Source: CAZNPW01 sp964575185 (GTDB lineage: Bacteria > Pseudomonadota > Alphaproteobacteria > Rhodobacterales > Rhodobacteraceae). Taken from it: DNA of 64,000 nucleotides. A program made the position numbers and the translations under genes. Each line of letters opens with the position of its first letter. Within the stretch, counting starts at the first letter, position 1. The stretch spans positions 36,861-100,860 of the forward strand of contig CAZNPW010000004.1 of assembly GCA_964575185.1 (NCBI GenBank), read 5' to 3'. The notes under the pieces are model-generated. The model had not been told where the DNA came from. It ran no database searches and worked only from the letters and a program-made list of their open reading frames with translations. Positions 23,625 to 31,861 of this stretch are shown piece after piece.

Positions 23625-25155
23625 AGTGGGCCTTGGCTTCGTAGAGCGTCTCGACGCTGATCTGCCGGACGCCGCGTTCGGTGGCGTAGCGTTCGGTGTT
23701 GGCGCGGGCCTTCTTGCGGACGAAGAAGGGGATCTTGCGCAGCTCCTGTTCGGCGGCGGCGAGCCAGATGACGTTCGATCCGTCCGGGGCGGGGAGAGGC
23801 CCCGGCGCGGGGGCCGGGGCGGGTGTCGCCAGCGGGGCCGGTTGCGCCTTCGCCCCGTGGTGGCTGGCACCGGCCGCGTCGTGGAACTCGAAATCCTCGC
23901 GGAACATGGTCAGGAGGTGCTCCTCCAGCCCCATGACGAGCGGGTGCACCCAGGTGTCGAAGATGACGTTCGCGCCCTCGAACCCCATCTGGGGCGAGTG
24001 GCGAGCGGGGAAGTCCTGGACGTGGACGGGCGCGCTGATGACCGCGCAAGCGATGCCGAGGCGCTTGGCGATGTGGCGTTCCATCTGCGTGCCGAGGATC
24101 AGCTCGGGGGCGCAGGCGGCGATGGCGGCCTCGACCTCGAGGTGGTCGTCGGTGACGAGCGGCTCCACCCCGTGGACCTTGGCGGCGGCGCGCAGGGCGC
24201 GGGCGCCCTCGCGGTTGTAGCAGCCGAGGCCCGCGACCTCGAACCCGATCTCGTCGGCGGCGATGCGGGCGGCGGCGATGGCGTGGGTGCTGTCAGCGAA
24301 GATGAAGACGCGCTTGCCGGTGAGGTAGGTCGAGTCGACCGATGCGGCCCACCAGGGCTGGCGCAGGGTGGCCTCCGACGGCGTGGCGGTCACGCCGGTG
24401 AGGCCCTGGATCTCGGCGATGAAGTCGCGCGTCGCGCCGGTGCCGATCGGGACGACCCTGGTGAAGGGCTGGCCGAAGGCGCGCTCGCAGTGGCGCGCGG
24501 CGGCGTCCGCCGTTTCGGGATACATCAGGACGTTGACGTGGGCCGCGGGAATGCGGGCGATGTCGGCGGGGGTGGCGCCGAGCGGCGCGCAGACGTTCAC
24601 CGCGATGCCCATCTGGGCGAGCAGCCCGGTGATCTCGGCCACGTCGTCGCGGTGGCGGAAGCCGAGCGCGGTGGGGCCGAGGAGGTTGGCGGTCAGGCCC
24701 TCGCTGCGCGGGCAGGGCCGGGCCAGGCGGCGGACGATCTGGAAGAAGGTCTCGTCGGCGCCGAAGTTCTCTTTCCTCGAATAGCTGGGCAGATCGAGCG
24801 GGATGACCGGGATCGGCAGGCCCAGCGCCTCGGCGAGGCCGCCGGTGTCGTCCTGGATCAGCTCGGCGGTGCAGGAGGCCCCGACGATCATCGCCTGCGG
24901 CGCATAGGTCGCGAAGGCCCCGCGCGCGGCGTCCTTGAAGAGGTTCGCGGTGTCCGCTCCGAGGTCGCGCGCCTGGAAGGTGGTGTAGGTGACGGGCGGG
25001 CGGTGGTTGCGCCGCTCGATCATGGTGAAGAGGAGGTCGGCGTAGGTGTCGCCCTGGGGCGCGTGGAGGACGTAGTGTAGCCCCTTCATCGCCGTCGCGA
25101 CGCGCATCGCGCCGACGTGGGGCGGGCCTTCGTAGGTCCAGACGGCGAGCTTCAT
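23614..25155 (-). CDS. bchB: dark-operative protochlorophyllide reductase subunit B
   Basis: With BchN it forms the heterotetramer that reduces ring D of protochlorophyllide. The 513 residues start MKLAVWTYEGPPHVGAMRVA; Asp36 in APQGDTYAD matches the unusual aspartate ligand of the inter-subunit 4Fe-4S cluster in BchB. The C-terminal domain (IPFFVRKKARANTERYA) is the conserved substrate-gating tail. No strong ribosome site precedes the start; a 9-bp hairpin and an antisense repeat element fill the space from bchN. Confidence 0.96.
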   Translation of the reverse strand: MKLAVWTYEGPPHVGAMRVATAMKGLHYVLHAPQGDTYADLLFTMIERRNHRPPVTYTTFQARDLGADTANLFKDAARGAFATYAPQAMIVGASCTAELIQDDTGGLAEALGLPIPVIPLDLPSYSRKENFGADETFFQIVRRLARPCPRSEGLTANLLGPTALGFRHRDDVAEITGLLAQMGIAVNVCAPLGATPADIARIPAAHVNVLMYPETADAAARHCERAFGQPFTRVVPIGTGATRDFIAEIQGLTGVTATPSEATLRQPWWAASVDSTYLTGKRVFIFADSTHAIAAARIAADEIGFEVAGLGCYNREGARALRAAAKVHGVEPLVTDDHLEVEAAIAACAPELILGTQMERHIAKRLGIACAVISAPVHVQDFPARHSPQMGFEGANVIFDTWVHPLVMGLEEHLLTMFREDFEFHDAAGASHHGAKAQPAPLATPAPAPAPGPLPAPDGSNVIWLAAAEQELRKIPFFVRKKARANTERYATERGVRQISVETLYEAKAHYAR

Positions 25156-25166
25156 GGCGCGGTCGC

Positions 25167-25225
25167 CCGGGGGACTTCACGTCCCCCGGACCCCCTGTGG
25201 AGTATTTCAGCCGGAAAGAGAGGGC
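25167..25225 (+). repeat. intergenic repeat element, class B, between bchN and bchB
   Basis: A perfect hairpin, CCGGGGGAC-TTCAC-GTCCCCCGG at 25167-25189, is followed by ACCCCCTGT, GGAGTATTTCAG and CCGGAAAGAGAGGGC. It is antisense to the bch operon. It shares a nearly identical 60-base stretch with the minus-strand copy at 50446-50501, including the CACCCCCGG/TTCAC hairpin type. Confidence 0.8.
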
Positions 25226-25228
25226 GGG

Positions 25229-26488
25229 TCATTCCGCGGCCTCGCGCGTCAGCAGGGCCTTGCGGCGGACGGGGCGGCTGAAGAGGCCGGCGAGGTCGCC
25301 CGCCTGTTCGTAGAAGTGGACGGGCGTGAAGACGAGCTCGATCGCCCATTTGGTCGTCAGCCCCTCGGCCTCGAGCGGGTTGGCGAGGCCGAGGCCGCAG
25401 ACGGTGATGTCGGCGCGTGCCGCGCGGGCGCGGGCGAGCTGGCGGTCGAGGTCCTGGCCTTCGCTGAGGGTCGGGCCGGCGGGCAAAAGCGCGAGGTCGG
25501 GGGCCATCAGCGCCTGGTGGAGGTAGGGGGTGCCGACCTCGACCGCCTGCATGCCCAGCTCGCGGGTCAGGAAGCGGGCGAGCGGGATTTCAAGCTGGCT
25601 GTCGGGGAAGAAGAAGATCCGCTTGCCCTCGAGCGCGGCGCGGTGGACGGCGGTGGCGCGCTGGGCGCGGGCGCGGGGGGCGGCGATGACGGTTTCGACG
25701 CGGTCGGCGGGCACGCCCATCGCGGCGGCGACGGCGTGGAGCCAGAGCGTCGTGCCTTCGGCGCCGAAGGGGAATGGGGCGGGGATGTGCTGCGCGCCCC
25801 GGCGGGTCAGCGCCGCGTGGGTGTCGCCGAGGAAGGGCTGTACCAGCGCGAAGCGGGTGTTCGGGCCGACCGCCGGCAGGTCGGCGGAGCGGCGGGCGGG
25901 CAGGCATGTGGCGCGGAGGCCCATGGCCGCGAGGAGGGCCAGCATCTGGTCCTCGACCACGTCGGGCAGCGCGCCGACGATCAGGAGGTCCGCGGCGTCG
26001 GTCGGGGCCATGACGGGCACCATGGCAGCGAGGCAGGCGTCCTCGCCTTGGGTGAAGGTCGTCTCGATGCCGGAGCCGGAGTAGTTCAGGACGCGGACGT
26101 GGGGCGCGTGCAGCGCGCTCAGGCGTTCGGCGGCGCGGTGGAGGTCGAGCTTGATGACCTCGGACGGGCAGGAGCCGACGAGGAAGAGCTGGCGGATGTC
26201 GGGGCGGCGGGCGAGCAGCCGCGCGACCTCGCGGTCGAGTTCCGCGTTGGCGTCGGCGAGGCCCGCGAGGTCTTTCTCCTCCAGGATCGCGGTGCCGAAG
26301 CGGGGTTCGGCGAAGATCATCACGCCCGCGGCGGCCTGCAGCAGGTGGGCGCAGGTGCGCGACCCCACGACGAGGAAGAAGGCGTCCTGCATCTTGCGGT
26401 GCAGCCAGATGATGCCGGTCAGGCCGCAGAAGACCTCGCGCTGGCCGCGTTCGCGCAGGATCGGCGTATCGGTGCAGCCCCGGGTCAT
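25229..26488 (-). CDS. bchN: dark-operative protochlorophyllide reductase subunit N
   Basis: The catalytic-core partner of BchB, related to nitrogenase NifD/K. The 419 residues place the three cluster cysteines as expected: C21 (REVFCGLTG), C46 (GSRTCAHLL) and C107 (VGSCPSEV). The VLNYSGSGIETTFTQGEDAC block is typical. The ATG at 26488 overlaps the bchF stop by four bases; upstream open frame is a bchF shadow. Together with bchL and bchB, the complete light-independent reductase is encoded in this arm. Confidence 0.96.
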   Translation of the reverse strand: MTRGCTDTPILRERGQREVFCGLTGIIWLHRKMQDAFFLVVGSRTCAHLLQAAAGVMIFAEPRFGTAILEEKDLAGLADANAELDREVARLLARRPDIRQLFLVGSCPSEVIKLDLHRAAERLSALHAPHVRVLNYSGSGIETTFTQGEDACLAAMVPVMAPTDAADLLIVGALPDVVEDQMLALLAAMGLRATCLPARRSADLPAVGPNTRFALVQPFLGDTHAALTRRGAQHIPAPFPFGAEGTTLWLHAVAAAMGVPADRVETVIAAPRARAQRATAVHRAALEGKRIFFFPDSQLEIPLARFLTRELGMQAVEVGTPYLHQALMAPDLALLPAGPTLSEGQDLDRQLARARAARADITVCGLGLANPLEAEGLTTKWAIELVFTPVHFYEQAGDLAGLFSRPVRRKALLTREAAE

Positions 26489-26973
26489 GACCGCCTCGCG
26501 CGGCGGAGCTTCAGGACGAACTGCGTGGCGTTGAGGAGGTAGAGTGCGTAGGCGGCAAGGGCGGTCGCCATCTGCACCCCGTGCGGCGCGCCGGTCCACA
26601 GGAGCCAGAGGTAGGCCGTGTGCAGCGCGATGACGGCGAAGCTGACCGCGTCCTCCCAGAAAAAGGCGGGGGCGAAGAGGTAGCGGCCGAAGACCGCCTT
26701 CTCCCACAGCGCGCCGGTGACCATGATGGTGTAGAGAAGCGCCGTCTTGACGAGGATCGAGGCGGTGGCGGCGGCATAGCCGGTGCCGGTGGCGAGGTAG
26801 TGCAGGACGAGCGCGACCGAGACGGCGAAGGCCAGGAACTGCACCGGGGCAAGGATGCCCTGCACCAGCGTCCAGCGCGTCGCGTCGCGGCGCGCGCGCT
26901 GGGCCGGCGTGTAGAGCGGTCGGGGGGAGTCCCGACGGGCGCCCTGGGCGAAGTCTGTCAGAACCTGCGTCAT
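26485..26973 (-). CDS. bchF: 3-vinyl bacteriochlorophyllide hydratase
   Basis: Hydrates the 3-vinyl group of chlorophyllide on the way to bacteriochlorophyllide a. The 162-residue membrane protein has about four hydrophobic segments. It shows the family-like LYTPAQRARRDATRWTLVQGILAPVQF, LVKTALLYTIMVTGALWEKAVFGRYLFAPAFFWEDA and a basic C-terminus. It is the first gene of the long minus-strand photosynthesis operon; two PpsR-type sites lie between it and aerR. Confidence 0.95.
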   Translation of the reverse strand: MTQVLTDFAQGARRDSPRPLYTPAQRARRDATRWTLVQGILAPVQFLAFAVSVALVLHYLATGTGYAAATASILVKTALLYTIMVTGALWEKAVFGRYLFAPAFFWEDAVSFAVIALHTAYLWLLWTGAPHGVQMATALAAYALYLLNATQFVLKLRRARRS

Positions 26974-27001
26974 GGCCCGAACCTATCCGCCGTTGCAAAA
27001 G

Positions 27002-27019
27002 TGTCAATCCAAACTTACA
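27002..27019. promoter_or_regulatory. PpsR/CrtJ-type site 1, bchF-aerR control region
   Basis: TGTCAATCCAAACTTACA is a TGT-N12-ACA match, the established binding pattern of PpsR/CrtJ. It lies 28 bases upstream of the bchF start, where binding would block that promoter. Confidence 0.75.
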
Positions 27020-27132
27020 GTGCGCCTGTCAGCACAACGACCCAGCGAGGCGCTTGTCATGCGGGATTCGGCGAACGATCACGCTGTTTTGCGCGTGAAG
27101 GGGGGGTTTTGCGGTGACCGCCTGGGCCAGAA

Positions 27133-27150
27133 TGTCACAGAAGGTGGACA
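27133..27150. promoter_or_regulatory. PpsR/CrtJ-type site 2, bchF-aerR control region
   Basis: TGTCACAGAAGGTGGACA is a second TGT-N12-ACA match, 113 bases from the first, 88 bases before the aerR start used here. Two spaced sites allow cooperative looping across the divergent region, as known for CrtJ/PpsR targets. Confidence 0.65.
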
Positions 27151-27238
27151 GTCGTGGCACCTGCACTTTCCCGTAGGCAAGCCCGCATGGCAGGCGTATG
27201 GTCCCGGCAGGCAGGGCCTTCAGCGGGGAACCGATGGA

Positions 27239-28042
27239 ATGGATGGCCGCGATCAACCACTGACAGGCGTGACGGACCCTGCGCAAGGCATCGCGGGGCT
27301 CGCCGCGCGTGTCGTGGCGCGCCTAGTCGACCGCGACGGCCCCGCGCCGGCGGTCCTGCGCGAGGACCTGGTGCTGCGCTTCATGGAGGCTGTCGTGGCC
27401 CCGGGTTCCGGCGGGGTCGAAGGCATGCTGGCCGACATCCAGCGCGCCGGGGTGACCCGGATCGCCTTTGCCGACCGCTATACCCCTGAAATCGCGCGCC
27501 GCCTGGGCAAGGCCTGGGAAGACGACACGATGGGATTCTCGGACGTGTCGATCGGGACGGCGCGGCTGCAGGCGATCCTGCGCGAGATCGGCCGGGGCTG
27601 GGCGGCCGACCAGGAACCGGGGCCGGGGCGGCCTGGCGCCGCGGTGCTGCTGATCATCCCGGCGGAGGAACAGCACACGCTGGGCGGCATGGTCCTGGCC
27701 GGGATGCTGCGCCGCCGCGGCGTGTCGGTCGCGCTGCGAATCGCGCCGACGCTCGCCGAGCTGCGGAACCTTTTCGCCGCGACCGCGTTCGACGGAATCA
27801 TGGTCTCGGTCGGGCAGGCGAGCGGGGTCGAACCTTGCCGGGTGCTGGTCGCCGCACTAAAGAACCTGTCGCCGGCGCCGGTCGCCGTGGGCGGGGCGGT
27901 TCTCGGGATCGTGCAGGACGTGCGGGAACGGACGGGGGCGGACGTGGCGGTGAACGACCTGGCACAGGTCATCCGCGCCTTGGGTCTTGAACGGGCCGGT
28001 CTTGGCGCGCAGATGCAGCGCGTCGCTTGCGATCTGGAATGA
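27239..28042 (+). CDS. aerR: AerR/PpaA, cobalamin-binding antirepressor of PpsR
   Basis: Modulates PpsR/CrtJ in response to oxygen and light. The 267 residues have a variable N-terminus, a helical linker and a C-terminal B12-binding Rossmann fold; the motif EEQHTLGGMVLAGMLRRRG carries the His-x-x-Gly that coordinates cobalamin in this family, followed by VSVALRIAPTLAEL. I use the ATG at 27239. The frame is open upstream to 26972 with other possible starts (ATG 27059), relevant because R. capsulatus AerR has long and short forms. ppsR follows after four bases. Confidence 0.88.
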   Translation: MDGRDQPLTGVTDPAQGIAGLAARVVARLVDRDGPAPAVLREDLVLRFMEAVVAPGSGGVEGMLADIQRAGVTRIAFADRYTPEIARRLGKAWEDDTMGFSDVSIGTARLQAILREIGRGWAADQEPGPGRPGAAVLLIIPAEEQHTLGGMVLAGMLRRRGVSVALRIAPTLAELRNLFAATAFDGIMVSVGQASGVEPCRVLVAALKNLSPAPVAVGGAVLGIVQDVRERTGADVAVNDLAQVIRALGLERAGLGAQMQRVACDLE

Positions 28043-28046
28043 CGCT

Positions 28047-29462
28047 TTGACAACCGATGGCCGCCAGCTGATCAACGCCGGGAAGGTGCCGCTCGTGGCA
28101 CCGGAGGTGCTGAGCGACATCCTGTCCTCGGCCTCGGACATCACGCTTCTGGTGTCACCCGACCACCGGGTCGTCTCGGTCCTCGTGAACCCCGCGCACC
28201 GCTTCTACGGGCAGCTGTCGGACTGGGAGGGCGTGCGATTGCGCGACGTCCTGACGGTGGAAAGCTACCCGAAGTTCGAGGCGCGGGTGGCCGAGCTGCA
28301 GGAACGAAGGCGCAGCCACATCGCGGTGGAGCTGAACCACGCGGACGCCCTGCGCTGGGCGTTTCCGGTGCGTTATGCGCTTCACATGATGGAATCCGAC
28401 GGATCCATCCTGATGCTCGGCCGCGACCTGCGCCCGATCGCCGAGGTGCAGCAGCAGCTTGTCAGCGCGCAGCTGGCCTTGGAACGCGACTATGAGTCGC
28501 AGCGCGAGATGGAGACGCGGTATCGCGTCGTGATGGAGGTCGCGCGCGACCCGCTGGTGATGATCTCGATGTCGTCCGGGCGGATCGTCGACGTGAACCC
28601 CGCGGCGGCGGCGCTACTCGGCGGCACCAGGGCGGAGCTTGTCGGCGCAGCCATCGCGCAGGAGTTCGAGGGGCGGCGGCGCGGCGAGTTCCTGGAGAGC
28701 ATGGCGGGCCTGGCGGTGGCCGACCAGGCCGCGCCGATCGAGCTGACCGCGCGCCGGTCGCAGCAGCGGCTTCTGGTGTCGCCCACGGTGTTCCGGGCGG
28801 CGGGAGAGCGGATCCTTCTGTGCCAGCTCGACCTTGCCGACCGGGCGCGGACGCAGGCCGACGATCTGAGCGAGCACCTGTCGCGGCTGTATCACGAGGG
28901 CGTGGACGGCATCCTGTTCACCGACGGCGAGGGCGTGATCCGGGCGGCAAACGAGGCCTTCCTGAACCTGACCGACGCCGCGAGCATGAGCGCGGTGCGC
29001 GGCCGGCCGCTGTCGGATTTCCTGGTGCGGGGTGCGATCGACCTGCGGATGATCCTGGAGAACGTCAAGCGCGCGGGGACGATGCGGCTTTACGCGACGC
29101 GGCTCGCCACCGACTTCTCGGGGCAGGTGGCGGTGGAGCTGTCGGCGACCTGGCTGAACGACCGGCCGAACCCGGTGATGGGCGTGATGATCCGCGACGC
29201 GAGCCGCGCCGAGACGGTCCGGCGCAGCCCGGGCGGCGAGGAGACGGCGCGCAACGTGGTGGAGCTGGTCGGGTCGAGCACGCTGCGCGACATCGTGGCC
29301 GAGACCACGGACGTGATCGAGAAGATGTGCATCGAGACCGCGCTGGAGCTGACGCGGAACAACCGCGTGGCGGCGGCGGACATGCTGAGCCTGTCGCGGC
29401 AATCGCTCTATGTGAAGCTGCGGAAGTACGGGCTTCTGAACAAGGACGACCCGGGGGCCTGA
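28047..29462 (+). CDS. ppsR: transcriptional repressor PpsR/CrtJ
   Basis: A redox-responsive repressor of photosynthesis genes. The 471 residues show tandem PAS domains (segments near SDILSSASDITLLVSPDH, MEVARDPLVMISMSSGRIV and YHEGVDGILFTDGEGVIRAANE), a linking coiled helix (VQQQLVSAQLALERDYESQ) and a C-terminal Fis-type helix-turn-helix (RVAAADMLSLSRQSLYVKLR). A Cys just before the helix-turn-helix (EKMCIETALEL) matches the redox Cys of PpsR, and another is in ILLCQLDLA. The best start is a TTG at 28047 with GGAA upstream; it lies directly after the aerR stop. Confidence 0.93.
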   Translation: MTTDGRQLINAGKVPLVAPEVLSDILSSASDITLLVSPDHRVVSVLVNPAHRFYGQLSDWEGVRLRDVLTVESYPKFEARVAELQERRRSHIAVELNHADALRWAFPVRYALHMMESDGSILMLGRDLRPIAEVQQQLVSAQLALERDYESQREMETRYRVVMEVARDPLVMISMSSGRIVDVNPAAAALLGGTRAELVGAAIAQEFEGRRRGEFLESMAGLAVADQAAPIELTARRSQQRLLVSPTVFRAAGERILLCQLDLADRARTQADDLSEHLSRLYHEGVDGILFTDGEGVIRAANEAFLNLTDAASMSAVRGRPLSDFLVRGAIDLRMILENVKRAGTMRLYATRLATDFSGQVAVELSATWLNDRPNPVMGVMIRDASRAETVRRSPGGEETARNVVELVGSSTLRDIVAETTDVIEKMCIETALELTRNNRVAAADMLSLSRQSLYVKLRKYGLLNKDDPGA

Positions 29463-29467
29463 CGGCA

Positions 29468-29530
29468 GGGGGCGCTGCCCCCTCGCCCCTGCGGGGCTCA
29501 CCCCCGGGATATTTGCGGGAAGATGAGGGC
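29468..29530 (+). repeat. intergenic repeat element, class A, after ppsR
   Basis: GGGGGC-GCT-GCCCCC (29468-29482) and GCCCC-TGC-GGGGC (29485-29497) are two hairpins in series, followed by ACCCCCGGGATATTTGCGGG and the tail AAGATGAGGGC. It begins 5 bases past the ppsR stop in the sense direction, a terminator-like position. Confidence 0.8.
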
Positions 29531-29693
29531 GCGGGCGGGCGTTCGCCCTGACGCCGGGTGAACGGCCCGTGGCGGGCCGCGTGGGCGGTGCTTCGGGCCT
29601 GCGGCAGGGGCGCGGGTAGGGCGCTCGACCGGGTGCTGCTGCAACGGGACCGCGGCGGCCTGCGGCAACGAAGCCCCTTGCGGGACTCGGGGC

Positions 29694-29711
29694 TGTCAAC
29701 AATACTTGACA
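29694..29711. promoter_or_regulatory. PpsR/CrtJ-type palindrome abutting the bchG start
   Basis: TGTCAACAATACTTGACA is a near-perfect palindrome (TGTCAA...TTGACA) fitting TGT-N12-ACA. It ends two bases before the bchG ATG, in the space where a ribosome site would normally be. Confidence 0.75.
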
Positions 29712-29713
29712 GC

Positions 29714-30607
29714 ATGAGCGTCACCTTCGGCAGACAGTCCCCACTTCCCGAGCCCCGCGCGCTTCTGACGCTGGTCAAGCCGCTGACCTGGTTTCCCCCG
29801 GTCTGGGCCTATCTCTGCGGCACGGTCGCGGCCGGGGTCGATCCGTCGGGGCGGTGGGGGGTGATCGTGCTGGGCATGGTGCTGGCCGGGCCGGTCGTCT
29901 GCGGGATGAGCCAGGCGGCGAACGACTGGTGCGACCGGCACGTCGATGCGGTGAACGAGCCGGGGCGGCCGATTCCGTCGGGCCGGGTGCCGGGGTCGTG
30001 GGGCCTGTGGGTCGCGCTGGCGATGACGGCGCTGGCGCTGGGGATCGGCTGGATGCTCGGGCCCTGGGGGTTCGGCGCGACGGTCTTCGGCGTGGTCGCG
30101 GCCTGGGCCTATTCGGCCGAGCCGGTGCGGCTGAAACGGTCGGGCTGGTGGGGGCCGGGGCTGGTCGCGCTGTGCTACGAGGGGCTGCCGTGGTTCACGG
30201 GGGCCGCGGTGCTGCTGGCCGGCGCGCCGCCGTTCCCGGTGGTGCTGATGGCCGGGCTCTACGCCTTCGGCGCGCACGGGATCATGACGCTGAACGATTT
30301 CAAGGCGCTGGAGGGCGACCGCCTGCACGGCGTGCGGTCGCTGCCGGTGGTGCTGGGGCCGGATGTCGCGGCGCGGGTCGCCTGCACGGTGATGGGCATG
30401 GCGCAGGCGCTGGTGATCGCGATGCTGTTCGTCTTCGACCGGCCCTGGCATGCGCTGGTCATCGCCGTGCTGCTGGCGGTGCAGGTCCGGGCGATGACGG
30501 TGCTGTTCCGCGACCCGAAGGGCCGCGCCCCCTGGTACAACGGCGCGGGGGTCGGGCCCTATGTGCTGGGCATGATGGTCGCGGCGCTGGCGGTGAGGGG
30601 GCTGTGA
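29714..30607 (+). CDS. bchG: bacteriochlorophyll synthase
   Basis: Attaches geranylgeranyl or phytyl diphosphate to bacteriochlorophyllide a. The 297-residue UbiA-family membrane prenyltransferase carries the two Asp-rich motifs, NDWCDRHVDAVNEPGRPIPSG (about 77-97) and NDFKALEGDRLHGVRSLPV, and about eight hydrophobic segments. The start MSVTFGRQSPLPEPRALL matches the family N-terminus. No Shine-Dalgarno sequence is visible because a PpsR-type palindrome occupies that space; leaderless translation or coupling is possible. The stop overlaps bch2 by GTGA. Confidence 0.96.
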   Translation: MSVTFGRQSPLPEPRALLTLVKPLTWFPPVWAYLCGTVAAGVDPSGRWGVIVLGMVLAGPVVCGMSQAANDWCDRHVDAVNEPGRPIPSGRVPGSWGLWVALAMTALALGIGWMLGPWGFGATVFGVVAAWAYSAEPVRLKRSGWWGPGLVALCYEGLPWFTGAAVLLAGAPPFPVVLMAGLYAFGAHGIMTLNDFKALEGDRLHGVRSLPVVLGPDVAARVACTVMGMAQALVIAMLFVFDRPWHALVIAVLLAVQVRAMTVLFRDPKGRAPWYNGAGVGPYVLGMMVAALAVRGL

Positions 30608-31860
30608 GCTGGCGCGTCACCCTGCGGCTCGGCCTGGTGCAGATGGCGCTGGGAGGCCTGGTGGTCATCACGACCTCGACGCTGAACCGGCTGATGGTGG
30701 TCGAGATGGCGCTTCCGGCGGTGCTGCCGGGGGCGCTGGTGGCGTTCCACTACGGCTTGCAGCTCGCGCGGCCCGGCTGGGGGTTCCGGTCGGACGCGGG
30801 CGGGCGGCGGGTGCCGTTCATCCTGGGCGGCATGGGCGTTCTGGCGGCGGGCACCTGGCTTGCGGCGCTGGGGGTGACGCTGTTCGCCACGGGTTTCGCC
30901 ATGGCGCTCGCGCTGTCGGTGCTGGCCTATGCGATGATCGGGCTGGGGGTGGGGGCGGCGGGGACCTCGCTTCTCGCGCTGCTCGCGGCCGAGACGCCCC
31001 CGCGCAGGCGGGCGGCGGCGGCGACGATCACCTGGGCGATGATGATCGCGGGGATCGCGGTCACGGCGGGAACGCTTGGGGCGCTGCTCGGGGCCTACAG
31101 CCCGGCGCGGCTCCTGGAGCTGGTCGGGGCCTATGCGGCGGGGTTCGTGGCGCTGACCGTGCTTGCGGTGCGGGGCATCGAGACGGGGGCGGCGGTGCGC
31201 GCGGACCGCACGCCGTTCCGCGACGGGCTGGCCGAGGTCTGGGGCGACGCCCGGGCGCGGGCCTTCACCGTCTTCGTGTTCCTGTCGATGACCGCCTATT
31301 TCCTGCAGGAGCTGATCCTCGAGCCCTTCGCGGGCCTGGCCTTCGGGCTGCCGGCAGGGGTCACGACGCAGCTGTCGGGGGCGCAGAACGGCGGGGTCTT
31401 CGCGGGGATGCTGCTGGTGGGGGTGCTCGCCACGGGCCTGCGGGTCGGGTCGCTGCGGACGTGGTGCGTCGCGGGCTGCCTCGGGTCGGCCACCGCGCTG
31501 ATCGCGCTGTCGGCGCTGCCGGACCTGGGGGTGGCGTTCCTAACCCCCGTGGTGGTGGCGCTGGGCGTGGCCAACGGCGTCTTCGCGGTCGCCGCCGTGG
31601 GCGCGATGATGGCGCTGGCCGGGGGCCAGGCGGGGCGCGAGGGCACGCGGATCGGCCTCTGGGGCGCGGCGCAGGCGCTGGCGGCGGGGTTCGGCGGGCT
31701 CGCCGGTGCGGCGGGCGCCGATGTGCTGCGGCTGTGGTTGCCGGCGCCCCGGGCCTTCGGCGCGGTGTTCCTGATCGAGGCGTGCCTGTTCCTGATCGCT
31801 GCCGCCATGGCCCTGCGCGTCGTGGCGGTGCGCGCCCCCATCCTTCAGCCGGGAGAGTAG
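30604..31860 (+). CDS. PucC-family MFS protein of the bchG-bchP operon
   Basis: A 418-residue, roughly 12-helix membrane protein of the PucC/LhaA group, often called bch2 or orf428. It starts at GTG (30604), overlapping the bchG stop. LGLVQMALGGLVVITTSTLNRLMVVEM and the FLQELILEPFAGLAFGLPAG block parallel LhaA. Family members assist antenna assembly; a proposed role for this one is moving or handing over pigment, which is inference from its place between bchG and bchP. Confidence 0.88.
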   Translation: MSWRVTLRLGLVQMALGGLVVITTSTLNRLMVVEMALPAVLPGALVAFHYGLQLARPGWGFRSDAGGRRVPFILGGMGVLAAGTWLAALGVTLFATGFAMALALSVLAYAMIGLGVGAAGTSLLALLAAETPPRRRAAAATITWAMMIAGIAVTAGTLGALLGAYSPARLLELVGAYAAGFVALTVLAVRGIETGAAVRADRTPFRDGLAEVWGDARARAFTVFVFLSMTAYFLQELILEPFAGLAFGLPAGVTTQLSGAQNGGVFAGMLLVGVLATGLRVGSLRTWCVAGCLGSATALIALSALPDLGVAFLTPVVVALGVANGVFAVAAVGAMMALAGGQAGREGTRIGLWGAAQALAAGFGGLAGAAGADVLRLWLPAPRAFGAVFLIEACLFLIAAAMALRVVAVRAPILQPGE

Positions 31861-31861
31861 G

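Noticed and set aside
19296..23660. A 1454-codon open frame antisense to bchL-bchH
   Set aside because: High GC makes long antisense frames common. The translation is low-complexity Gly/Arg/Val without motifs, while the minus strand encodes clear bch genes. The same applies to antisense frames over nrdJ (36739-40239) and mrcA-amiC (41768-45700).
23625..23870. 82-residue N-terminal extension of BchH
   Set aside because: It overlaps bchB out of frame and is Pro/Arg-rich shadow sequence; family members start at the later ATG.
26956..26973. A third PpsR site at the bchF start (TGTCAGAACCTGCGTCAT)
   Set aside because: The right half lacks ACA at the required spacing and it is inside the coding sequence.
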